From positions 1 to 64,000 of the forward strand of contig NZ_BAAACP010000007.1 in assembly GCF_039521565.1 (NCBI RefSeq): 64,000 nucleotides of DNA, written 5' to 3'. Shown here piece after piece: positions 58,001 to 64,000 of the stretch (positions are counted from its first letter, which is position 1; every line of letters begins with the position of its first letter). Source of the DNA: Paraclostridium tenue. Lineage in GTDB: Bacteria > Bacillota > Clostridia > Peptostreptococcales > Peptostreptococcaceae. The translations under genes and the position numbers were made by a program. The notes below the pieces were generated by a model. That model searched no databases, had not been told where the DNA came from, and saw nothing but the letters and a program-made list of their open reading frames with translations.

Positions 58001-58813
58001 CTAGTTTAAAAAGTCTAAAATTATTTTCGACTCTTTGCTCTCATTCCCTCTTATTATATTTAAAATATTACTATGATACATATTATCTAATAGAACCAAT
58101 CTAGTTAATTTTGAATTATTAATTTTTTCTATGAAACTAATAGAACACTGAGGGGTTATTAGTGTATCTTGCTTTCCATGTATGCAAAGTACAGGTATTT
58201 GTTCATCGCCTTTAATCAAATTAATTGGATTCTTTAAATTAAAATCTTTATTATTTATATAATTTTTTATAATTGCCTTAGCATATCTTTGAGTGCATTT
58301 GCTAAAATCTAATACCCCTGATATAGATACAAATTTTTTAAATATATTTCTATCTATATTATATTTTTTATGAAAATATCTATTAAATACTAGATTAGCT
58401 GCAAGCTCTCCTCCTGCTGAAAATCCAACAACATATATCTTATCTCTATTTCCTTTAACATATTTATTGCTTAGGAAATGCTTAAACCCTTTAAATATAT
58501 CATCTATTTGTGCTGGGTATGTAAAATATGGAACAAGCCTATATGAAATTAAAACTACATTATATCCCTTTTTATAAAAAAATTTTCCAACATAAGAATA
58601 CCTTCTAGGACTACCATGCCACCAACTACCACCATGTACAAAAAATATTATAGGATTATTTTCCTTATAATTAAAAACCCTATAATATTGTCTTTTATGG
58701 TTTCCATATTTTATATCTTCACTACATATATCTCCATCCTTTAGATTTGCTTTTACAGTATTGTATATTAAAGGAAATTTAAATAAATTTTCTTTTATTC
58801 GATACATATTCAT
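58001..58813 (-). CDS. Alpha/beta hydrolase (esterase/lipase)
   Basis: A 270-aa protein of the hormone-sensitive-lipase-like branch. HGGSWWHGS (oxyanion hole, about 75-83) and GFSAGGELAANL (nucleophile Ser near residue 130), then an acid and a final His in MYHSNIL (about 246-252), give the standard triad. It is expected in the cytosol, since no signal peptide is seen. It might remove acyl groups that the acyltransferase gene just downstream adds, or act on short-chain esters; that link is inference. Confidence 0.85.
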   Translation of the reverse strand: MNMYRIKENLFKFPLIYNTVKANLKDGDICSEDIKYGNHKRQYYRVFNYKENNPIIFFVHGGSWWHGSPRRYSYVGKFFYKKGYNVVLISYRLVPYFTYPAQIDDIFKGFKHFLSNKYVKGNRDKIYVVGFSAGGELAANLVFNRYFHKKYNIDRNIFKKFVSISGVLDFSKCTQRYAKAIIKNYINNKDFNLKNPINLIKGDEQIPVLCIHGKQDTLITPQCSISFIEKINNSKLTRLVLLDNMYHSNILNIIRGNESKESKIILDFLN

Positions 58814-58844
58814 AGTTTGTTTATCTCCTAATTAATTTATATTA

Positions 58845-58874
58845 AGAAATGTCTCAAATATTTGAGACATTTCT
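58845..58874 (-). terminator. 30-base palindromic terminator
   Basis: Perfect palindrome from 58845 to 58874 (AGAAATGTCTCAAAT and its complement), just after the DUF4397 gene stop at 58879. T-rich only modestly. Confidence 0.65.
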
Positions 58875-58878
58875 ATAT

Positions 58879-59508
58879 TTATTTATTCATATATGTCACT
58901 ACATCCAAAGATTGTATAATTTCAATATTAGGTATATCTCCAATTACATATATAGTGTATATTTTTTTATCTTTTAATTGTATCTTTTTATTTACTCTTA
59001 ATTTATTTCTATTTTCATAAATCCCCATATCACTTTCTTTTATATTAAAATCATATATACCACTTGGAACTTGTGCATAATTAGTTCTCTTTCCAAAAGG
59101 TATTTCATCTATCATCTTAACATTATTTACTGTTAAATCTATCGGTTCTGTAGTCGGTGATAAATGCGCTATCCTAAACTTTGATTCTTCATTATCTATG
59201 CTTTCATTTGGATCTTCAAAAACTGCAAGCATCATCAAATTAGGAAATATCCCTGTTATAACTAGAGTCCCTACATTTCCTCCTGCTATAACTAAATCTT
59301 GTTCTAGTATTAGCTTATCTTGATTTCCATATTCATAAACCTTTACAGTATAATCTCCAGGTAATGTAGGCGTATATGGAGTAAACTCCTTATAACCAAC
59401 ATTTAAAAATACTGATATATCATTCATAGATATATCTATCTTATTACTATTTGGTGTAGCATTTAAAATTCTTATATATGATGATTCATTATTAATCCTT
59501 ACTTTCAT
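58879..59508 (-). CDS. DUF4397 domain protein
   Basis: A 209-aa beta-rich protein built of two similar ~95-residue halves. Each begins with a 'R..N.S....I..L.PN(T/S)..IDI/L..N' strand set: SYIRILNATPNSNKIDISMNDI (about 10-31) and FRIAHLSPTTEPIDLTVNNV (about 112-131). Each then has a 'FGKRTNYAQVPSGIYDFNIKE'-type loop. DUF4397 is usually found on secreted proteins, but this copy has no signal peptide, so it may be released on lysis or held in the spore. The function is unknown. Confidence 0.85.
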   Translation of the reverse strand: MKVRINNESSYIRILNATPNSNKIDISMNDISVFLNVGYKEFTPYTPTLPGDYTVKVYEYGNQDKLILEQDLVIAGGNVGTLVITGIFPNLMMLAVFEDPNESIDNEESKFRIAHLSPTTEPIDLTVNNVKMIDEIPFGKRTNYAQVPSGIYDFNIKESDMGIYENRNKLRVNKKIQLKDKKIYTIYVIGDIPNIEIIQSLDVVTYMNK

Positions 59509-59712
59509 ATATATCTCCCCTTTATAATAAAAACATAATTTATTATATGTATTTATTATATTATCTGCTACTATAACCCTTAGTAAATATATTACCTGGG
59601 TAATAAAACCATTGGTATCACTGTATCTAAGCTATTTTTCTCTTTCTTTTATCATATAGTGATATTTTTTACACTTATAATTGTCATTTGATGTATTTTT
59701 TTATTTTAAAAT

Positions 59713-59746
59713 AAAAAAACTTCTATAAATGTATCATCTATAGAAG
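59713..59746 (-). terminator. Terminator
   Basis: CTTCTATA (59720-59727) pairs with TATAGAAG (59739-59746), followed by T7 on the - strand, just after the 59773-60069 gene. Confidence 0.7.
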
Positions 59747-59772
59747 CTTCAAATTCTTATTTAATTTATTTG

Positions 59773-60069
59773 CTAATTTGAATTTTTATTTATTGATATT
59801 ACTCTACTCTTTTTGTTATTATCTTTATTTTTAACTTTGGGTGATTTTCTATTTTTAAATTTCTTAATTAAATTCTCTATCATGTGAACTATGTTGTATT
59901 TACGTGCTAGCTCAAATTTACTACAGTATTTCCCTTTGAAGAATATTTCATCTGGTATACCATTTTTATATATTTCACACAAAGGCTTACCATCTTTTAG
60001 TTGAACAAGGTTTTTACTTTTTAAAGTATACTTGCATTTGTGACATCTTCTAACTCTAAAGTTTCCCAT
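59773..60069 (-). CDS. Cys-rich basic protein, possible zinc finger
   Basis: A 98-aa protein. CHKCKYTL (about 9-16), PLCEIYK (Cys about 31) and KYCSKFELA (Cys about 49) could bind one zinc. The C-terminal half is strongly basic (KKFKNRKSPKVKNKDNNKKS), which suits nucleic-acid binding. No named family is recognised. It stands alone between terminators, in a stretch of single genes. Confidence 0.62.
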   Translation of the reverse strand: MGNFRVRRCHKCKYTLKSKNLVQLKDGKPLCEIYKNGIPDEIFFKGKYCSKFELARKYNIVHMIENLIKKFKNRKSPKVKNKDNNKKSRVISINKNSN

Positions 60070-60147
60070 ATTCTTCCCCCCATGAAAATATAATTTAGAA
60101 ATCCACTCTATAAATATATATTACCATAAAAAAATACTTTTTAGTAC

Positions 60148-60175
60148 AAACTTTGATATTTTAATATCAAAGTTT
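60148..60175 (-). terminator. Terminator after the lipase gene
   Basis: Perfect 13-bp stem AAACTTTGATATT / AATATCAAAGTTT (60148-60175) with a minimal loop. It lies about 70 bases after the stop codon at 60243. Confidence 0.65.
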
Positions 60176-60242
60176 AAATTGTTTATTTACCAAATATCAT
60201 ATAAATTTAAACTTCTTTATATAAACCAAACTTAAATTTTTA

Positions 60243-61199
60243 CTACACTTCACTACTTTCCATAGTTTTTGATACTATATAATTAAGCCATTCTATAGTA
60301 TCTTTCATAACTTCTTCTTTATTTATTTCATTTAACATTTCATGTCTTCCACCGCTATATAATTTAAACTTGATATCTTTTATTCCAACTATTTTATAAT
60401 TTTCATACAACTTAATTATTCCTTTTCCAAATTTTCCAACTGGATCTTTGTCTCCTGCAAATATGTATATAGGTAAATTCTTATCAACCTTATCTATATT
60501 ATTTATATCTTTAATTTCTTTAAATAGTTTAAATAAATCATAAAAATATCCATTGCTAAAAACAACTCCACAATTTTTATTATCTATGTATTTATTTACT
60601 TCATTTTCATCTCTACTTAACCAATCAAACTCAGTTTTATTTGGTTTAAATTTTTTATTAAATCCTCCAAAAGCTATCTTATCTATTAAATATGCCTTAT
60701 TATTTCTTCCTTTTATACTTATTAAAATTTTTGATAACATCAATCCTATATCTACTTCTATACCGTGTAACCCATTAGTTCCCGAAAGTATAACTCCATC
60801 TATTTCTCTACTATAATTCATAATATACTTTTGAGCTGCAAATGACCCCATGCTATGACTAAATAAAAATATAGGTAAATTATCATTTTCTTTCTTAATT
60901 ATATTGGTTAATTTATATAAATCTTTAACCACACAGTTAAGTCCATCTTTATCTGCTAATTTTCCCATATCATCAATTGACTTTACACTTTTACCATGAC
61001 CTCTATGATCATTTATATATACTATATATCCATTTTCATTTAAAAAACTAGCAAATCTTTCATATCTTTTGGCTTCCTCTGACATTCCATGTGAAATTTG
61101 AACAATCCCCTTTATATTTTCTTTAATTTTAGGCTCATACTTATATACATAAATATCTAAATCTTCTTCCCCTTTAAATGTAAAATTACTTTTTAACAT
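60243..61199 (-). CDS. Alpha/beta hydrolase, monoacylglycerol lipase-like
   Basis: A 318-aa protein from ATG 61199, six bases after GGAGGAG (the in-frame ATG at 61211 lies within that site). Monoacylglycerol-lipase pattern: QISHGMSEEAKRYERFASFL (about 37-56), DHRGHGKS (about 67-74), FSHSMGSFAAQKY (nucleophile Ser, about 114-126), FAGDKDPVGKFGKG (Asp, about 254-267) and GGRHEMLNE (His, about 288-296). The triad is complete. Lysophospholipid or monoglyceride cleavage is likely; the real substrate is unknown. Single gene. Confidence 0.88.
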   Translation of the reverse strand: MLKSNFTFKGEEDLDIYVYKYEPKIKENIKGIVQISHGMSEEAKRYERFASFLNENGYIVYINDHRGHGKSVKSIDDMGKLADKDGLNCVVKDLYKLTNIIKKENDNLPIFLFSHSMGSFAAQKYIMNYSREIDGVILSGTNGLHGIEVDIGLMLSKILISIKGRNNKAYLIDKIAFGGFNKKFKPNKTEFDWLSRDENEVNKYIDNKNCGVVFSNGYFYDLFKLFKEIKDINNIDKVDKNLPIYIFAGDKDPVGKFGKGIIKLYENYKIVGIKDIKFKLYSGGRHEMLNEINKEEVMKDTIEWLNYIVSKTMESSEV

Positions 61200-61310
61200 A
61201 AACTCCTCCATTAATACTTAATATATTTATCAATATTATATTCTATATAATATTATTATATCATCTATCAATATTTTTTGTTAGTTTTCTAAGTATTAAA
61301 ATTTAAAATA

Positions 61311-61370
61311 AAAAACTATATAAAATATTTGCTAAATAAAAAAATTAACAAAATTTTATATAGTCTTTTT
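61311..61370 (-). terminator. Terminator after the 72-aa gene
   Basis: ACTATATAAAAT (61315-61326) pairs with ATTTTATATAGT (61353-61364), and T-runs are on both sides. The gene at 61375 ends just before it. Confidence 0.72.
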
Positions 61371-61374
61371 TAAA

Positions 61375-61593
61375 TTATATATCCATTTTTCCTTTGTATT
61401 CGCCACTTCCATTTTCTATATGACTTTTTCTATTCATAGTTTTTTTACTATATTTAGATTCTCCTTCAGATGCCATTTTTATATTTACTTCTGTATTTTC
61501 ATATCCATGTATACCTAATTCAGTAGCTATTTCTTCTTTATTGTTATTATAAATTTCAACTTTTCTCAAATTTTGTTTTTTCTTATTAGTCAT
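61375..61593 (-). CDS. Small hypothetical protein
   Basis: A 72-aa, charged protein with AAAGGAAG seven bases upstream of its ATG. It has a Lys-rich N-terminus, an EEIATELGIHGYENTEV segment (about 20-36) and a Ser/Lys-rich remainder. The EIA.ELG stretch is faintly like the opening of alpha/beta-type small acid-soluble spore proteins, but the rest does not fit, so no call is made. It has its own terminator. Confidence 0.6.
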   Translation of the reverse strand: MTNKKKQNLRKVEIYNNNKEEIATELGIHGYENTEVNIKMASEGESKYSKKTMNRKSHIENGSGEYKGKMDI

Positions 61594-61759
61594 TTTTTAT
61601 CTTCCTTTCTAAAGTGTACTTATTTTTATTATGCTTAATTTATTAAATTTAATTCTAATAAATCATGTACAAAAAATACCATTTAACTTATATTTCTATA
61701 ATCAAGATCTATTTAATAATTTAACTTTAAATTATTTTTATGTAAAATTAAAATCTCAC

Positions 61760-61794
61760 AAAAAAACATAGGTATAAATATACCTATGTTTTTA
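61760..61794 (-). terminator. Terminator after the HAD phosphatase
   Basis: AAAAACATAGGTATA / TATACCTATGTTTTT, a near-perfect 15-bp stem around 61762-61793 with T-runs on both strands. Confidence 0.82.
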
Positions 61795-62601
61795 TTTTAA
61801 ATCTATATTTAATATATTCTTTAAAGCTTTAGCTACTCCATTTTCAGTATTTTTATCAGTTATAAAGTTAGCATTTTCTTTAACTATATCTTCAGCATTT
61901 CCCATTGCAACTCCCATACCAGCATACATTATCATAGATAAATCATTATGATTGTCTCCAAAAGTTATAATTTCACTTTTGTCTACTCCTATATATTTAG
62001 CTAAACTTTCTACTGCACTTCCTTTATTAACACCTTTTTTCATAATCTCTATATTATCAAAAAAAGACTTAGTTAATTCTATATCTTTAATATTTTTCAA
62101 TTCCTTTTCAACTTTAGAAAGTAAACTTAAATCATTTTCTATTATTAAAAATTTTAATATATCTTTTTCTTTTATAATTTCTTTTATATTATTACTTTCT
62201 ATTATTTTTATGTTTAAATCTTCTTGCATTTGATACTTTCTAAGCCATTCATTTATATAAGGAGTAAATATAGTATCATCTGTGAAACATTGATAATATA
62301 TATTATAATCTTCTAATATATCTATAATATTGGCACATAAATCATATTCTATTTTACTTATATAAATTATGTTTCCATTTTCTTCTTTTATTAAAGCCCC
62401 ATTACAACATATTATAGGAGTTTTAATGTCTAATTCTCTTGCATATTTTATAGTTGATTCATATATTCTACCTGTTGCTATAGCTACCTTTATACCCTTG
62501 TCAGCTACTTTTTTTAATACATTTTTATTTTCATCACTTATTTCATGTTCTCCATTAAGCAAAGTTCCATCCATATCTGTTACTATTAATTTATAAGTCA
62601 T
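61792..62601 (-). CDS. Cof-type HAD-IIB phosphatase
   Basis: A 269-aa HAD hydrolase. Motif I DMDGTLLN (Asp8, Asp10), motif II ATGR (about 40-43), the type C2B cap (about 85-185), Lys near 193 in KGSAVESLAKYIGV, and motif IV FGDNHNDLSMIMYAG (about 213-227). The nucleophile and all four motifs are intact. Family members dephosphorylate sugar phosphates, pyridoxal phosphate or FMN; no substrate can be chosen here. Single gene, well-formed terminator. Confidence 0.92.
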   Translation of the reverse strand: MTYKLIVTDMDGTLLNGEHEISDENKNVLKKVADKGIKVAIATGRIYESTIKYARELDIKTPIICCNGALIKEENGNIIYISKIEYDLCANIIDILEDYNIYYQCFTDDTIFTPYINEWLRKYQMQEDLNIKIIESNNIKEIIKEKDILKFLIIENDLSLLSKVEKELKNIKDIELTKSFFDNIEIMKKGVNKGSAVESLAKYIGVDKSEIITFGDNHNDLSMIMYAGMGVAMGNAEDIVKENANFITDKNTENGVAKALKNILNIDLK

Positions 62602-62711
62602 AATTCCTCCTTAAGTCATGATTTTTATTTATTTTTACATATTCTACATATACCCAATAAATCCTTTATATCATCATAATTTCTATATAAATTAATAGTA
62701 TGAGTATTTAA

Positions 62712-63305
62712 TTAAACCGCAGCTTTTATAGTTTCTAAAGTATTTAATTCTATAATAGATCTCATTTTTTCTCTATGTTCTAAAAACTTATTATATACTT
62801 TATCTGATATTTCAGTATCTCCATATATATTCCAATAATTTATCTTGCTTAATTTATATCTCCCATATCCCATAAAACCTACTACATCTTTAAGTGGATA
62901 TCCTAAAAATATACCTATTTCATGAGGAAAATCTTTAGTTTTCAATTTTTCTATTAGTTTTTGCATATACATATCTATACTGTACTCTTTTGGATATCCT
63001 AAAAATCTTAAAAAACTTAAACACTTTTTATTAATTAAGGCATTATTTAATGCTTCTTTATTTATAAATAAAATTCTTATAGAATCATTATTTAAATTTA
63101 TAATTTCATACGATATTTTTGAACAGTCTTTAAAAAAACTCTTTATATCTTTTATTTTTTCTCTACCTTTACTATCTTTAGATGAGATATTTATTATTTC
63201 ACATGGTTTTGACCCTAATATTACTGGTCCTAAAATTTCTAATAACCATTTTATATACGATGAATTTATATTATTTTTACAAGAATAATCACATTTTATA
63301 GACAT
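62712..63305 (-). CDS. DUF3793 family protein, probably Fur-controlled
   Basis: A 197-aa cytosolic protein matching DUF3793: LGPVILGSKPCEIINI (about 25-40), FLRFLGYPKEY (about 99-109), FPHEIGIFLGYPLKDVVGFM (about 127-146) and YWNIYGDTEISDK (about 157-169). Three Fur-box-like 15-mers lie between its ATG and the next gene, the nearest ending within 40 bases of the start, so it is probably repressed when iron is plentiful. The family is clostridial and its biochemistry is unknown; a role in heme or iron handling is plausible but inferred from the Fur sites alone. Confidence 0.82.
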   Translation of the reverse strand: MSIKCDYSCKNNINSSYIKWLLEILGPVILGSKPCEIINISSKDSKGREKIKDIKSFFKDCSKISYEIINLNNDSIRILFINKEALNNALINKKCLSFLRFLGYPKEYSIDMYMQKLIEKLKTKDFPHEIGIFLGYPLKDVVGFMGYGRYKLSKINYWNIYGDTEISDKVYNKFLEHREKMRSIIELNTLETIKAAV

Positions 63306-63321
63306 TATAAACCTCCTGGAC

Positions 63322-63336
63322 TGATAATCATTTTCA
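63322..63336 (-). promoter_or_regulatory. Fur-box-like site 1
   Basis: TGATAATCATTTTCA differs from the 7-1-7 inverted repeat consensus TGATAATnATTATCA at one position. Confidence 0.6.
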
Positions 63337-63362
63337 TTTATTATTTATAATACTAACAGAAT

Positions 63363-63377
63363 TGATATTAATTATCA
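63363..63377 (-). promoter_or_regulatory. Fur-box-like site 2
   Basis: TGATATTAATTATCA differs from the 7-1-7 consensus at one position. It lies about 60 bases from the DUF3793 start. Confidence 0.55.
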
Positions 63378-63396
63378 ATAAAAACAAAATAAAAAT

Positions 63397-63411
63397 TGAT
63401 AATTATTTTCA
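63397..63411 (-). promoter_or_regulatory. Fur-box-like site 3
   Basis: TGATAATTATTTTCA differs from the 7-1-7 consensus at one position. Confidence 0.6.
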
Positions 63412-63734
63412 TTTGCCTTAATTTATCAATATTATATCTTGTTAATTTATTTGTTTTTAATAATTATTCCTAATTTTTTCGATTTTATGTATAATATAAA
63501 TTCATATATTTTCTAATAAATTTATATTCTCTTTAATCTATATAATATTTAATTTCTTTTCATCTCTATTTTATATTTCTGGTATTATAATTAACCTGCA
63601 TCTTATACTATATAAAGAAAATATATTATAATACTTAACATGTAAGTACCTGCAAATTTTTTCTCCATTTGATATTAATTTATGGTAAAATTTAATTGTA
63701 GTAAAAATTAACAATTTAAGAGGGAGATGGATAT

Positions 63735-64000
63735 ATGAAAACTCAAAGACTAAATGCTGTCCTTGATAAAATGAAAGCAGATAGCATAGATCAAATGTTA
63801 GTTAGTGATCCATATGCAATATTTTATTTAACTGGTAAAATGATACATCCAGGAGAAAGACTATTAGCATTATATTTAAATGTTAATGGAAATCACAAAA
63901 TGTTCATAAATGAATTATTCCCTGTTAGTGAAGATTTAGGGGTTGAAATGGTTTGGTTTAATGATACTCAAAATCCTATTGAAATCATTTCTAAATATAT
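63735..64000 (+). CDS. M24 family Xaa-Pro peptidase, N-terminal part (runs off window)
   Basis: The first 88 codons, from ATG 63735 behind GGGAGATGG. The visible part is the creatinase/prolidase N-terminal domain: LNAVLDKMKADSIDQMLVSD, AIFYLTGKMIHPGERLLALYL and MFINELFP. The metal-binding catalytic domain lies outside the window. M24 enzymes of this type remove an N-terminal residue before proline. It is divergent from the DUF3793 gene. Confidence 0.82.
   Translation, partial: MKTQRLNAVLDKMKADSIDQMLVSDPYAIFYLTGKMIHPGERLLALYLNVNGNHKMFINELFPVSEDLGVEMVWFNDTQNPIEIISKY

Larger units (their letters stand above)
63306..63734. other. Divergent intergenic region with Fur sites
   Basis: 429 bases without a gene. 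The right two-thirds is AT-rich and contains the promoter of the peptidase gene; the left part carries the three Fur-box-like sequences. Confidence 0.6.

Noticed and set aside
59589..59602. Palindrome ATTACC..GGTAAT upstream of the DUF4397 gene
   Set aside because: Short and isolated, with no matching copy or promoter geometry to support an operator.
61375..61593. Small acid-soluble spore protein
   Set aside because: Only the EIA.ELG stretch is suggestive; the rest of the SASP signature is missing.
1..64000. tRNA or rRNA genes
   Set aside because: No cloverleaf-forming or rRNA-like sequence was noticed on either strand; a dedicated scan was not possible.

Overview
The window is AT-rich DNA from a low-GC, spore-forming Firmicute of the Clostridia. 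Gene content (selenium-hydroxylase accessory genes yqeC and mocA, a three-subunit xanthine dehydrogenase, DUF3793, YitT, a possible endospore-appendage-type protein) and codon use suggest a Peptostreptococcaceae-like organism (Paraclostridium, Paeniclostridium or Romboutsia type). This is inferred from gene content, not from a marker gene.

Region 1 (72-35810) is one integrated element bounded by an exact 28-bp direct repeat (72-99 and 35783-35810) that lies inside a dicarboxylate/cation symporter gene. The host gene is split: its N-terminal 393 codons lie right of the element, and its C-terminal continuation runs off the left edge of the window. The left block (442-4613, mostly + strand) carries a plasmid-type RepA_N replication initiator, small early genes, an AbrB-like gene and a repeat-rich AT segment. 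Next comes a SIR2/DUF4917-like candidate defence gene on the - strand. The block 6205-22021 (- strand) is a siphovirus morphogenesis module, in transcriptional order: HNH endonuclease, AP2/HNH-type protein, small and large terminase, portal, ClpP-like protease, major capsid protein, four connector genes, two paralogous tail-tube proteins, the frameshifted tail chaperone pair and the tape measure. The module stops at the tape measure: no distal-tail, receptor-binding, holin or endolysin gene lies anywhere between the att sites. The block 23878-32858 (+ strand) holds an SF2 helicase and several large proteins of unknown function, some with sigma-region-4-like segments, plus a Cro-like regulator, an AP2-domain protein and a candidate small RNA. 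A membrane protein, two small genes and a tyrosine integrase (34511-35608) close the right end.

Several lesions suggest a decaying element or one that depends on a helper: an in-frame TAA in the large terminase, a one-base frameshift in the tape measure, a likely ATG-to-ATA start change in the small terminase and a frameshifted small gene near 22 kb. Three of these could be sequencing or assembly errors and need read-level checks. The phage side of attR carries a 31-codon copy of the end of the symporter gene, which overlaps the truncated gene's stop codon as ATGA.

Region 2 (35778-64000) is chromosome, nearly all on the - strand. It contains the truncated symporter, a YitT protein, an LRAT-like protein and an ABC-F ATPase. 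An operon follows with a MalY-type lyase, yqeC, mocA and a MoeA-like protein, which would mature molybdenum hydroxylases. The xanthine dehydrogenase operon and a purine permease with its own promoter and operator lie about 5-10 kb away, so the two clusters plausibly form one purine-scavenging system. The rest includes an aminotransferase, a rhodanese preceded by a 27-bp perfect hairpin, an AAC(3)-family acetyltransferase, a Pyr4/PaxB-like membrane protein, a secreted cyclophilin, lipid and surface enzymes, a HAD phosphatase, a DUF3793 gene behind three Fur-box-like sites, and the start of an M24 peptidase.
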